Of a DNA stretch of 17,804 nucleotides, positions 1-7,725 are shown piece by piece. The position numbers were made by a program, and so were the translations under genes. The notes beneath the pieces were generated by a model. The model was not told the DNA's origin. It searched no databases and was given only the letters and a program-made list of their open reading frames with translations. The stretch is from JAHJRN01 sp043805355 (GTDB taxonomy: Bacteria; Patescibacteriota; Patescibacteriia; 2-12-FULL-60-25): assembly GCA_043805355.1 (NCBI GenBank), contig JAZDIB010000069.1, positions 1 through 17,804 of the forward strand. The letters are read 5' to 3'. Position 1 is the stretch's first letter, and the number at the start of each line of letters is the position of its first letter.

Positions 1-98
1 GATACCTCGCGTAGTACACGCAGTGCGCCTGTTTCGAGAATTCCATAGCTCCGGCACTGTACCAGAACAGGGCTCGTCGTCGGTCGGATGCTCTTCAT

Positions 99-118
99 CC
101 CCGGCCTGACGGCCGGGG
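99..118. terminator. GC-rich hairpin downstream of the surface-protein gene
   Basis: This is a perfect 8-bp stem (CCCCGGCC / GGCCGGGG) with a TGAC loop. On the plus strand it is followed by TTGTT, a weak U-tract, so it could terminate a plus-strand gene entering from the left. On the minus strand it lies about 105 nt past the stop of the surface-protein gene and has no U-tract. It is a clear structure, but its direction and function are uncertain. Confidence 0.4.
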
Positions 119-135
119 TTGTTCGTCGGGGGTAT

Positions 136-167
136 ACCAAAGACCCAGCCGGAGCCGGGTCTTGGTA
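136..167 (-). terminator. hairpin after the surface-protein gene, no U-tract
   Basis: The arms ACCAAGACCC and GGGTCTTTGGT pair on the minus strand with a single bulged base around a GC-rich loop, about 57 nt beyond the stop codon at 224. No T-run follows, so it is either a non-canonical terminator or a 3'-end stabiliser. A smaller hairpin (CTGACC / GGTCAG, 194-211) lies between it and the stop. The 1-223 stretch holds these hairpins and no gene that I can support. Confidence 0.4.
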
Positions 168-223
168 ACCGTTCAGTCGTAGGTTCCGATCGGCTGACCC
201 GTGAAGGTCAGACCGGCATCGGA

Positions 224-3200
224 TTACAGGCTGAGGGTCTGGGTCTGCGAGATGTCCTCGACGTAGACGTCGTTCGTCCAGTCGCGGGAACCGCCTGCAG
301 TACCGAGGGCCGAACTATGCGGGACTTCCGACATATCCGACCACATGAACGTGCCGAGCTTGATGGACGTATGCCCCTGCTCCGTCGTCGAAGGAGTGAC
401 ATTCGTGTCGATCACGTAGATGGCGGTGGAGGAAGCGACCGGCGAGACGTTGTAGTTGCTGGCAACATACCCCGTGACGACCGGTGCATTCGCATCGCGG
501 TAGAACGAGAGAGACAAGTTCTGACCGGATGCGGCACCACTGACGGTCGCGTGCAACGTGTAGACGTTGCCGGAACCGACGATGGTTTCCTCGTTCGTGA
601 AGCTCACGACGACGTACCCTGCCGCCTGGTTCGCTGCGATGGTGCCGGTTTCGACATCCGTCGCAACGCCCGTGGAAGAGGTATACGTCACCGCGACGTC
701 AGCCAAGGCCATATCCGACGCACCCTTGCGGACGCGGAAGTTGGACAAGGTGACGGCTGCGGTCTTCGCGATGCTGAACACGACCTGCTTGACGCCGACC
801 GTACCCGCGCTGTCAGCCGCGACCTGGAACTTGATGAGATCCTGGTCGATGTTGGCGAGCGTGGTGGACGAGAGCGATTGCTTCGTCACCGTGGGCTTGG
901 TCTTGCGCGTGACCATCGTGTTGCCATGGGCGGCGTTCGTGGTGGACGCGTAGATGCGCTCGCCTGAAGCCTGACCCGTGGAACGGATGTTCGCGTTGAG
1001 GTAGTAGTTGTTGTCCCATTCGCCGGTCATGAGACCGCTCTTGAGACCCATGGCCGGGGCCATGCCCGAGCGATGGACGCCCGTCGTGGCACCGGTGACC
1101 GAGGACGAAGACTGGATCGCCGAGAGCTTGGCCCAGAGCTGGAAGCTCACGGAACCATCCTTCGGGACCACGATCTTGTTGGCCGAGAGGTCGATATCCT
1201 TCGTGCCGGTCGCACCGGACGAAAGGATGTCGGAACCCTTGACCGCGCCGCCTGAGGCGACGGCGACCATCGTGTACACAGCGTTGTCGCTGGCCATGAG
1301 AACCGTGGAGCTGGCGAGGATCGCCATGCGATCGATCTCGACCGCTTCATACTGGGCCGTGGCCTTGTACGAAGCGAACGGGACCCAGACATCCTTGCCG
1401 GCGACCACGATGGTCGAGGCCGGGTTGGAGTCCGTGTTGTACGTGACCGTGCCCCTGTTCAGGATGGTCTGGACGACGGAAGGCGCCGCGCTGTTCGCGT
1501 TGGCCACGAGGGCCGTCGCGAGGCTCGGGGTGATGGTGTTGGCATCACCGTCCTGCGCCGTGATATCGCCCGTTGTGGCGATACCGACCGAGAGCTGGTC
1601 GTACGGAGAGGTCGTGGAGGCCGTGGAACCGAGGTTCGCGGCGACCGTGAGGCTCTTGCTCGTGCCAGCCGGGATGGTCAGGTTGAGGTTCGTGATCTGC
1701 GCAGCGCCCGTGGTCGTGTCCGGCGCCTTTGCCGTGCCGACCTGGGTCGTGCCGTCCCACAGCGAGAGGGACGAGTAGCGTTCGTTACAGTCCGCGAGAG
1801 CCGCAGCACTGGCCCACGCGTTGCCGGTCGAGGCGAGCTTCGCCTGGCAGGTAAGCGTGAGGTTCGTGATGAGGACGCTGGACTGCGCACCTGCCGAGAG
1901 CACGATGCCCGCGACCGGGACGTTCTGCTGCTTCTTCACGAGCGTACCGGACGACGGGGAACCGGCCAGCGCGACCGTCAGGCTGGAAGCCTTGATGTTC
2001 TGCTGGTTGCCGATCACGACCGCGTTCGGGACGATCTTCGTCACGTCGAGGAATTCGCCCGTATCGATGATGCGGACGTCGCTCGCCGTGAAGGCCTGGA
2101 GAGTCACCTTGTACCCACAGTCACCGGCGCCGCCATAGAACTCGCCAGCCGCGTCCTCCGCGTTGGAGAGATCCGCGACGATCGCGAGGTTCAAGGTCTG
2201 GCCCGATGTGATGTTCTGCGTGTCCGAGAGGGTGATCGTCCCGGAGTCGGTCGACTGGTCAGCGAGGGTCGACGACATTTCCGTCGGGCCCATCCATGTC
2301 GCTCCGGTATCAAGGTTCTTGATCTTGATGTTGCGGAAGTACATGGTGCCATCCGTCGCCGCGACCGTGCCCGTGCCGCGCACGTAGCACAGCGTGCCCG
2401 CGCTCTTGGCGATGGAGAAGCGCATGTTGCGGATCTCGATCGCGTTCTCCGCCGTAAGCGAGAACTTGTAGAGCGGGACCGCGAGCGAGCCCTTCGCCAC
2501 GTTCGAGGTCGCAGGACCGTTGAACGCGTTGGTGAGGGTGCCGCCCTGGGTCGTCACTTCGATGTAGTTGGTGGTCAACCCGTCGAAGGAGCCCTGGGTG
2601 GCGGCCGTGCAGCCGCCGACAGCCGTCGCCGCGATACAGACCGCAGCACCGGCGTTGTACACCGTGTCCGTGGCGTTCACGTCCGTGGTGTATTCCACGT
2701 AGGTCTTGATCGTGCGGGCCGAGCGGCCAGCCACATCCGCCTTGAGCGAGAAGACCTTCGTCGTCCCGGAGGTGATGAGGTAGGAGGGCTCGAACTTGAG
2801 CACGATGCGACCGTTGCTCGAGACACCCGTCGCGGAAGCCACCTGGGTCGTTCCCTGGTAGAGCTTGAGGTTGGTGATGTCCGAGTTGGTCACGGATCCC
2901 GCCTGGTAGAGCGTGATCGCGTTGACGCGGATGTCGTTCGTGTTGGCCGTGAGCTTGAAGTTGGAGATTTCCGCTCCCTTGGCGCCGACGACCGGGTTGG
3001 CCGGGGTCGCACCCTTCAAGACATCGAGCCGACCGGACGAGCTGGTGCCGATCGTGAAGACATTGCCGCGGACAGGGAACATACCCCCGACCGAGACGTT
3101 GCCCGCCACGACGACGGAAGCCGCATCCGGGATTTCGAACGAGTGCTGACCGGCCGAGGAGGCCGCGCTCGAGACGTCACCGTAGAGGTAGACGGCTGCG

Positions 3201-4189
3201 GAGCCACCTGCCGCGACATCGACCGTGAGGCCGCTGAACGTGGCGGTGTGGGCCGTCGAGTTGATCGTGCGGCCCGTGGTCAGGCGAAGCCCGTTCTGGT
3301 CATACAGGTACACGTTGGCCCAGTCTGCAGCCGCGCCGACGCCCACACGATGGATCGTGAGGCCGTTGACGGTGACCGCGCTGGCACCGGCGGTGAACAT
3401 GTATTTGGCGAGCGGGACGGACGAAGCGCTCTTCGGGAGCGTCGCACCGGCCGGCGTGTCGGACGCCAAGGCGACCGTCAACGCACCGGTGACAGCGGGA
3501 CCCGCGCAGACGACGTCTGCGATATTCGCTTCGCGGCCGGTGACGTCGGTGCCTGCTGTGTAGGCGATCGTCGTTCCGACCGTGTAGATGGCGTTCAACC
3601 CGTTGGCGTCGAAGGCGGCTTGAGTCGCGAACTTGCGCTTCTTGCCGTCCATGACGATGTACGAGCTGGTGTCGCCCTCATACTTGACGACCTGACCATC
3701 CGGGTGGACGGCGGTCGCGATCGAGGAGCCCACGGTGTAGTTCACGAAGAACGCATCCGGGACGTCGACGACGCGCGTCGCCCAAGCATCTCCGTAGAGG
3801 GACTTGGCGACGGTCTCAGATTCGATCCAGTGGATCGTGCCGCAGCGGGTGACCGCGTACGTCTTGGGATCCGTCTGGATCTTGATCAGCTTGGTGCCAG
3901 GGCGAACCGTGACATTGCCGCCGATGGTGATGGCCGCGAGTTCCGCATCGGAAATGGTCTTGACCGACGCGAAATCGACGAACCACGAAAAGTACGTCTT
4001 CTCGTTCGGGAAGACATAGCGCTTCCCGTCCTGGGCATAGTAATAGACCGCAGGACCCGACGCCTTGATGAGGTCACCCACCGTGACGGCGGAGGCGGCG
4101 CTGGCGAAACCCAGGGAGCCGACGCCGACGGACGAGAGGACCGTCACCATCGCGACGAACGAGGAGAATGTTTTCTTAAGATTGACCAT
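224..4189 (-). CDS. giant secreted S-layer-like surface protein (Patescibacteria type)
   Basis: This is a 1321-residue exported protein, probably a main structural protein of the cell surface. Residues 1-35 form a signal peptide: a KK pair, a hydrophobic core, then an ASAASA cleavage region. Residues about 36-225 hold a module family seen in many Patescibacteria surface proteins (YYYAQDGKRYVFPNEKTY, then GTIHWIESETVAKSLYG, then SYIVMDGKKRKF). The remainder is Thr/Ser/Ala/Gly/Val-rich beta-sandwich-like sequence. It contains recognisable repeats, for example LTVALASDTPAGAT near residue 237 and LTVALAGSPSSGT near residue 735. There is no C-terminal LPxTG motif, membrane anchor or SLH domain. 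I chose the ATG at 4189 because the signal peptide begins there; the frame stays open to 4375 but encodes Arg/Pro/His-rich sequence unlike an N-terminus. No clear Shine-Dalgarno sequence precedes it. The exact role is inferred from composition, size and location beside the sigma/DUF5667 pair. Confidence 0.85.
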   Translation of the reverse strand: MVNLKKTFSSFVAMVTVLSSVGVGSLGFASAASAVTVGDLIKASGPAVYYYAQDGKRYVFPNEKTYFSWFVDFASVKTISDAELAAITIGGNVTVRPGTKLIKIQTDPKTYAVTRCGTIHWIESETVAKSLYGDAWATRVVDVPDAFFVNYTVGSSIATAVHPDGQVVKYEGDTSSYIVMDGKKRKFATQAAFDANGLNAIYTVGTTIAYTAGTDVTGREANIADVVCAGPAVTGALTVALASDTPAGATLPKSASSVPLAKYMFTAGASAVTVNGLTIHRVGVGAAADWANVYLYDQNGLRLTTGRTINSTAHTATFSGLTVDVAAGGSAAVYLYGDVSSAASSAGQHSFEIPDAASVVVAGNVSVGGMFPVRGNVFTIGTSSSGRLDVLKGATPANPVVGAKGAEISNFKLTANTNDIRVNAITLYQAGSVTNSDITNLKLYQGTTQVASATGVSSNGRIVLKFEPSYLITSGTTKVFSLKADVAGRSARTIKTYVEYTTDVNATDTVYNAGAAVCIAATAVGGCTAATQGSFDGLTTNYIEVTTQGGTLTNAFNGPATSNVAKGSLAVPLYKFSLTAENAIEIRNMRFSIAKSAGTLCYVRGTGTVAATDGTMYFRNIKIKNLDTGATWMGPTEMSSTLADQSTDSGTITLSDTQNITSGQTLNLAIVADLSNAEDAAGEFYGGAGDCGYKVTLQAFTASDVRIIDTGEFLDVTKIVPNAVVIGNQQNIKASSLTVALAGSPSSGTLVKKQQNVPVAGIVLSAGAQSSVLITNLTLTCQAKLASTGNAWASAAALADCNERYSSLSLWDGTTQVGTAKAPDTTTGAAQITNLNLTIPAGTSKSLTVAANLGSTASTTSPYDQLSVGIATTGDITAQDGDANTITPSLATALVANANSAAPSVVQTILNRGTVTYNTDSNPASTIVVAGKDVWVPFASYKATAQYEAVEIDRMAILASSTVLMASDNAVYTMVAVASGGAVKGSDILSSGATGTKDIDLSANKIVVPKDGSVSFQLWAKLSAIQSSSSVTGATTGVHRSGMAPAMGLKSGLMTGEWDNNYYLNANIRSTGQASGERIYASTTNAAHGNTMVTRKTKPTVTKQSLSSTTLANIDQDLIKFQVAADSAGTVGVKQVVFSIAKTAAVTLSNFRVRKGASDMALADVAVTYTSSTGVATDVETGTIAANQAAGYVVVSFTNEETIVGSGNVYTLHATVSGAASGQNLSLSFYRDANAPVVTGYVASNYNVSPVASSTAIYVIDTNVTPSTTEQGHTSIKLGTFMWSDMSEVPHSSALGTAGGSRDWTNDVYVEDISQTQTLSL

Positions 4190-4192
4190 ATG

Positions 4193-4206
4193 AACCCTAA
4201 AGGGTT
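4193..4206. promoter_or_regulatory. inverted repeat directly upstream of the surface-protein start
   Basis: AACCCT and AGGGTT are separated by AA and end 4 nt before the start codon at 4189, where a ribosome binding site would be expected. The repeat could form a weak hairpin hiding the initiation region, bind a protein, or be chance. The 6-bp hairpin CGATCC / GGATCG at 4224-4239 sits just upstream. Confidence 0.3.
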
Positions 4207-4270
4207 GTGTGGTGTGCGGGCTCCGATCCATAGGGATCGAAGGACCGCGATAATGGTGAGTAATGACTCG

Positions 4271-4296
4271 GATCTCCCGACACGGGTGTCGAGATC
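4271..4296 (-). promoter_or_regulatory. strong hairpin in the 5' leader of the surface-protein gene
   Basis: GATCTC then GACA pairs with TGTC then GAGATC, with a 2-nt bulge and a CCCG loop. It lies about 80 nt upstream of the start codon at 4189. Long structured leaders that stabilise mRNA are known for highly expressed S-layer genes in other bacteria; that role here is inference. The 230-nt gap between the DUF5667 gene and this gene otherwise contains only the smaller hairpins and the candidate promoter listed separately. Confidence 0.4.
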
Positions 4297-4328
4297 GACC
4301 TTGAATGATCCGGTCAGTGGCGAGGATG

Positions 4329-4354
4329 TGACACGAGCGGGCAAGAGGCGTTCC
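4329..4354 (-). promoter_or_regulatory. possible ECF-type promoter for the surface-protein gene
   Basis: Read on the minus strand, GGAAC (4354-4350) is followed after 17 nt by GTCA (4332-4329). This resembles the GGAAC / GTC pattern of many ECF sigma promoters. It would give a leader of about 130 nt containing the hairpins seen at 4271-4296 and 4224-4239. I see no good sigma-70 pair in this gap. The match is short and GC-rich sequence yields such matches by chance, and I do not find the same motif upstream of the sigma gene itself. Confidence 0.25.
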
Positions 4355-4371
4355 CCCGCCCGTCAGGGCAA

Positions 4372-4385
4372 CCAAGCTCGCTTGG
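4372..4385 (-). terminator. small hairpin after the DUF5667 gene
   Basis: CCAAG / CTTGG with a 4-nt loop lies about 35 nt past the stop at 4420. There is no T-run on the minus strand, so it is at best a weak terminator, and transcription may read through into the surface-protein gene. Confidence 0.25.
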
Positions 4386-4419
4386 GTACCCTGTGAGACG
4401 GAGAGGAACTCGTGTCATC

Positions 4420-5475
4420 TCATGGCGGCGTTGTCTGCGTGGATGAAGCCGACGGACTCGTCGATGTCGTGCCGGACTGCGTCGATGTCGCGGCTACCGG
4501 AACGTCCATGACCGACGCCGATGACGAAGCGACTGCCTGGTCGATATCGATCTTCTGCGCCGCGAACGCCTGCTGTGTCGCGAGCTTGATCTGCTGGACC
4601 GTATCCTGAAGCGCCACGGACGACGTCGTGTTCGGATCCTCGAACGCCGTCGAGGAGGCGGTCAACGCGGAAGACCCCGTCACGCCCGCGACGGTCTTCG
4701 CGTAATCCTGAATGGCCTGGACCACATCCCCCTTCGGGACCGACTCGTTGGACTGTTCATGCTGCTGCAGCAGGACCTCGATGGCCTTCACGCCCGTATC
4801 CGCGGCCGCGGCCTGCGCCTCCATGACTTTCCCCTTGCTCTCGTCCGGCAGTGCGGTCTTCGTCTCCTGGAGCGCCTGCACGAGTTCACCGCTCTTCTGG
4901 TCGACGAGCTTCGCGACTTCCGCGACCATCTTGTCATCCGTATTCGTGTTCCGTACGTCGTCGAGCTGTTCCGTCACGGTCTGGAGGTCACGCTTCAGAA
5001 TCTCGGCCGCCTGCGCGACGCGCTCCGACTGCTCCGGCACGTCTTCCTTGGCGACCTGCTTCAGTTCCTCGCCACGGCGAGACGTGAACTCCACCTTCAG
5101 CTTCAGCTTGTCTTCCTTCGCGGACGTAAGCGCAAGTCGCGCCTGTTCCGTGGCGAGCTTCAGGGAATAGAGGAAGTCGCCGGGAAGGGAATTCTCGGCC
5201 GCAGACACGGAGGCGATGGAACCACCGAGCGCGATGGCGAAAATCGACAGCACCGCCAAGACCGGACCTCGCGCCATCTGGATGAGGCGAAGCGGCGCAA
5301 AGTGCTTGAACGCCTGACCTGCCGTCTGCCACGACGTCACAGGCGACGTCGGGAGCGAATTCTTCGCCTGCATCACGAGCGTCTGCCTGGTGGAACGCAA
5401 CCATGCCGCGTCAGGCTCGACGCGGCTCCCGACGGTGCGGAGGGTCCGCAACCGTTCTTGCAGGGAGGTTGGCAT
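4420..5475 (-). CDS. DUF5667 membrane protein, putative anti-sigma partner
   Basis: This 351-residue single-pass membrane protein has a cytoplasmic N-terminus (residues 1-68, LQERLRTLR...), one membrane helix (about 69-92), and then the DUF5667 signature ENSLPGDFLYSLKLATEQARLAL (about 94-116). A long charged alpha-helical outer region follows (to about 270), with a Ser/Thr-rich tail (316-351). DUF5667 proteins are typically encoded beside ECF sigma factors. The layout of a soluble N-terminus, one membrane helix and an outer sensor fits an anti-sigma factor, but no ZAS zinc motif (HxxxCxxC) is present, so this role is inferred. It starts 3 nt after the sigma factor stop, with AAGGA about 11 nt upstream inside the sigma gene, implying co-expression. 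The long helical outer region could contact the envelope or the adjacent surface protein. Confidence 0.8.
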   Translation of the reverse strand: MPTSLQERLRTLRTVGSRVEPDAAWLRSTRQTLVMQAKNSLPTSPVTSWQTAGQAFKHFAPLRLIQMARGPVLAVLSIFAIALGGSIASVSAAENSLPGDFLYSLKLATEQARLALTSAKEDKLKLKVEFTSRRGEELKQVAKEDVPEQSERVAQAAEILKRDLQTVTEQLDDVRNTNTDDKMVAEVAKLVDQKSGELVQALQETKTALPDESKGKVMEAQAAAADTGVKAIEVLLQQHEQSNESVPKGDVVQAIQDYAKTVAGVTGSSALTASSTAFEDPNTTSSVALQDTVQQIKLATQQAFAAQKIDIDQAVASSSASVMDVPVAATSTQSGTTSTSPSASSTQTTPP

Positions 5476-5478
5476 GGT

Positions 5479-6045
5479 TCAGTCGGTATCCTTCAGGGTC
5501 TTGATGGCCCGATGGTAGATGACCCGGACGTTCCCGGGCGTCTTCTCGAGGATGTCCCCGATGTCCGAGAATGTGAGGCCATCCACGAGCCTCAGCATCA
5601 CGACATCCCGGTAGTCCTCCTTCAGCGTCTCGAGCTGTTTCAGGACGATGGCCATCTCGACGCGCGCTTCCATGACCTCCTTCTCGCGCCCGAGATCGGA
5701 ACCGAATCCGTCCTTCATACGAGTAGACGTGAATTCACCCTCATCCGTTACAGCGTCGACGGCGACGGAAACAGGTCGATTCCGATAAAAATCCGCGATG
5801 AGGTTCCGCGCGATACGGTAGAGCAACGCACGGACATTCGTGACGGTCTTGTGATCCTGGAGGTAATTCCAGGCCTTGGTGAACGTCTCGGCCGTGACGT
5901 CCTGGGCGTCCTCTTGTGACGGTAATTTGAGGGAATTAAAACGATACAAGGCCTTCACGTAGCGATCATAGATCTTCGCGAAGGCCTCGGGATCCCGTCT
6001 GGTCCGTATGCGAAAAAGGAGGTAGCGATCGACAAGATTCGACAT
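5479..6045 (-). CDS. ECF-family RNA polymerase sigma factor
   Basis: This 188-residue sigma-70 family protein has only regions 2 and 4. Region 2 spans about residues 20-92 (DPEAFAKIYDRYVKALYRF, then DAQDVTAETFTKAWNYL, then ALLYRIARNLIADFYRNR). Region 4 spans about 130-184 (LEDYRDVVMLRLVDGLTFSDIG-like sequence, then a helix-turn-helix reading KTPGNVRVIYHRAIKTLK). The linker carries no sigma-3 domain, as expected for ECF sigmas. I chose the ATG at 6045 because AAGGAG-like sequence (GGAG at 6055-6052) sits 6 nt before it; the frame is open 18 codons further upstream without a ribosome site. It directs RNA polymerase to a special promoter set and is probably controlled by the DUF5667 protein encoded immediately downstream. 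Known family behaviour suggests envelope-stress or surface regulation; the actual signal is unknown. Confidence 0.93.
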   Translation of the reverse strand: MSNLVDRYLLFRIRTRRDPEAFAKIYDRYVKALYRFNSLKLPSQEDAQDVTAETFTKAWNYLQDHKTVTNVRALLYRIARNLIADFYRNRPVSVAVDAVTDEGEFTSTRMKDGFGSDLGREKEVMEARVEMAIVLKQLETLKEDYRDVVMLRLVDGLTFSDIGDILEKTPGNVRVIYHRAIKTLKDTD

Positions 6046-6070
6046 TGCTTGCTCCTTACGAGCGGATGAT

Positions 6071-6099
6071 AACGTAGCTGTTTTGGGCCGACATAGCAA
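6071..6099 (-). promoter_or_regulatory. putative promoter of the sigma factor gene
   Basis: On the minus strand TTGCTA (6099-6094) and TACGTT (6076-6071) are separated by 17 bp. Transcription would start near 6064, leaving a leader of about 19 nt that includes the GGAG ribosome site. The hexamers are imperfect sigma-70 matches, but spacing and position are good. Confidence 0.4.
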
Positions 6100-6151
6100 T
6101 ATCGAACGTCAAGCATGCCACGTCCCTTGATACGCCTCCCGTCAGAGAAAC

Positions 6152-6178
6152 TTGCATATTTCCCATTTTGTCTACAAT
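6152..6178 (+). promoter_or_regulatory. putative promoter of the HTH gene
   Basis: TTGCAT (6152-6157) and TACAAT (6173-6178) are separated by 15 bp, in an AT-rich patch that stands out from the GC-rich surroundings. A start near 6185 would leave a leader of only about 11 nt, so the message may be nearly leaderless, consistent with the absence of a Shine-Dalgarno site. Confidence 0.4.
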
Positions 6179-6188
6179 ATTGTGGACA
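6169..6188. promoter_or_regulatory. 20-bp palindromic operator candidate
   Basis: TGTCTACAATATTGTGGACA is a perfect palindrome except for one mismatched pair (T against G at positions 5 and 16). It covers the candidate -10 box and ends 7 nt before the HTH start codon, an ideal place for repression. The encoded HTH protein is the obvious candidate ligand (autoregulation), but that link is inference. Confidence 0.5.
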
Positions 6189-6195
6189 TACGACT

Positions 6196-6498
6196 ATGAC
6201 AACCCCTTTCTCCCCTTCCCAGCCCAAGGACTCTTCCGCACCTGTCCGGGTCTCCGTGTCCGAGGCCGGACGACTCTTCGGCGTAAATCCCCGGACCGTG
6301 AGACGTGCCATCACATCTGGAGACATCCGATATATCGTGGTCCGCGGACGATATCAAATCCTCTTCGAATCTTTGATCTCCTGGTCCCAACGCCAGCCGA
6401 CGATCCGCAACAAACGCGATGTAAAGGGTATCGGCCAATGGGTCGACCAATGGAAGATCCGCAACCCGAAATTCTCACCGCGGCCACCGGAGGCGTAA
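6196..6498 (+). CDS. helix-turn-helix (excisionase/MerR-like) DNA-binding protein
   Basis: This 100-residue protein carries a winged-helix/HTH_17-type domain at residues about 19-64: VSVSEAGRLFGVNPRTVRRAI forms the helix-turn-helix, then a short wing (GDIRYIVVRGRYQI) and a closing helix ending SLISWSQ. The N-terminal 17 residues are Ser/Pro-rich and the C-terminus is basic with two Trp. Family members bind DNA as excisionases or small transcription factors. No integrase or other phage gene is nearby, so a regulator is more likely. I chose the ATG at 6196: earlier in-frame codons translate promoter-like AT-rich DNA, and the palindrome lies directly upstream. No Shine-Dalgarno site is visible. 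It is divergent from the sigma gene and convergent, 12 nt away, with the glycosyltransferase operon. Its targets are unknown. Confidence 0.8.
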   Translation: MTTPFSPSQPKDSSAPVRVSVSEAGRLFGVNPRTVRRAITSGDIRYIVVRGRYQILFESLISWSQRQPTIRNKRDVKGIGQWVDQWKIRNPKFSPRPPEA

Positions 6499-6510
6499 TC
6501 GACCGGCGGG

Positions 6511-7725
6511 TTATGATCCCCGATACACGGAGAGGATCTGTTCGAGGTGTCGGTCCGCCGTGGGGAAACGCTCTTCGACGAGGTGCGTGCTTTCCGATGC
6601 CATCCTGTCGCGCGCTTCGTCGGTCAATGCACTGAACCGTTTGAGGGTGGCGACCCACACGTCTCGATTCCCGTGCGGTATGAGATATCCGTTCACGCCG
6701 TCCGTCACCATCTCTGGAAGGCCGCCGATGTCGGTCGCGAGGATGGGTAATCCGTATCCGAGCGCATCCATCACGCTGAGCGGCGCGTTCTCGTATCCGA
6801 TCGGACATGCGATGAACGCCTCGGCTTCACGATAGAGGGATGCGAGATCTTCGCCGCGGCGGAATCCGACGAGCTCGACGTTCTCGATATGCTCGCGGCG
6901 CATCATGTCGCGGAGCCGCTCCTCAAGCGGTCCGATGCCGGCAATCTTGATGCGGATACCCGGAACTCGACCTGCGGCGAGCATCAGCTCCTCATATCCT
7001 TTCTCCGGCGAGAGACGCCCGACGGCCAGAAGATATCCGCCGCCACGCATCGCACGCTCGCGTCGCGTGACCGGCATCCGGACGACCGTCATCTTGGACG
7101 CGGGTTCTCCCCACTCGGCCATCTTGTCTGCCATGAACCGCGACGGACAGATGAACGTCCGCACGGTCCGCTCATACGACTGCCGCGCTTTCGTGAACCC
7201 CATCTCGAACGCGGCGAGCGCGTTCGGCGCGAACGACGGAAAGAGGCACCGGTGCGTCACCGCTTCCCAATACCGTCCGCCCTTGCACCGCTCGCACAGC
7301 GCGCCCTCGGTCGCCATGCGGTAGTTCGGGCACGCGAGCTTCAGGTCATGCAGGGTCTGCACGCACGGCACGCCGCTCTTCCGGATGGGCGCGAGGATGG
7401 ACGTCGAGAGGTGATGGTAGATGTTATGGAGATGGACGACGTCCGGCTGGATGTCGTCGAGCGCCGTTTCCATCGCGTGCCTGGCTTCGCGGTTCCAGAG
7501 GAAGGCCGCTGCCTTCGAGACGTCCTTCGCAGCGCCTTCGCGGATGGACAGATCGCGACGCGTGACGAACCGCGAGGCGTCCTTCGACGGCAGGTTCTTC
7601 GGCGATCGCGTCGAGAAGGCATGCACCTCGTGCCCCGCGTCCGCCTGGGCGCGCATGAGCTCGTGCATGTAGACCTCGGCGCCGCCGTTCAGGTCGAAGA
7701 ACTTGTTGACGTGGAGGATCTTCAT
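6511..7725 (-). CDS. GT4-family glycosyltransferase
   Basis: This 404-residue GT-B fold glycosyltransferase probably adds a sugar from a nucleotide donor to a lipid-linked or surface glycan at the inner membrane face. The N-terminal acceptor domain begins MKILHVNKFFDLNGGAEVY with the Gly-Gly-Ala-Glu loop. Residues 96-102 read VVHLHNI, and 120-160 hold Cys-bearing sequence (CVQTLHDLKLACPN, CERCKGG, HRC) common in one GT4 subgroup. The donor domain starts near 229 (GYLLAVGRLSPEKGYEEL). The family EX7E motif appears as E312 followed by seven residues and D320 (YENAPLSVMDALGYG), so the second acid is Asp. I chose the ATG at 7725 because the preceding in-frame sequence belongs to the upstream gene. 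The start overlaps that gene's stop as ATGA, indicating translational coupling. It is the last gene of the operon. The specific sugar cannot be read from sequence. Confidence 0.9.
   Translation of the reverse strand: MKILHVNKFFDLNGGAEVYMHELMRAQADAGHEVHAFSTRSPKNLPSKDASRFVTRRDLSIREGAAKDVSKAAAFLWNREARHAMETALDDIQPDVVHLHNIYHHLSTSILAPIRKSGVPCVQTLHDLKLACPNYRMATEGALCERCKGGRYWEAVTHRCLFPSFAPNALAAFEMGFTKARQSYERTVRTFICPSRFMADKMAEWGEPASKMTVVRMPVTRRERAMRGGGYLLAVGRLSPEKGYEELMLAAGRVPGIRIKIAGIGPLEERLRDMMRREHIENVELVGFRRGEDLASLYREAEAFIACPIGYENAPLSVMDALGYGLPILATDIGGLPEMVTDGVNGYLIPHGNRDVWVATLKRFSALTDEARDRMASESTHLVEERFPTADRHLEQILSVYRGS

Noticed and set aside
3143..4396. Plus-strand open frame of 417 codons opposite the surface-protein gene
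   Set aside because: It is Arg/Asp/Gly-rich, has no recognisable motif or ribosome site, and lies opposite a gene with a signal peptide and family-specific modules. Long antisense frames are expected in GC-rich coding DNA.
4759..5919. Plus-strand open frame of 386 codons spanning the DUF5667 and sigma genes
   Set aside because: It crosses two well-supported genes on the other strand and has shadow-like composition.
6196..6498. HTH protein considered as a phage excisionase marking a mobile element
   Set aside because: No integrase, attachment-site repeat or other phage gene is visible, and the tRNAs in the window have no partial duplicate copies near them.
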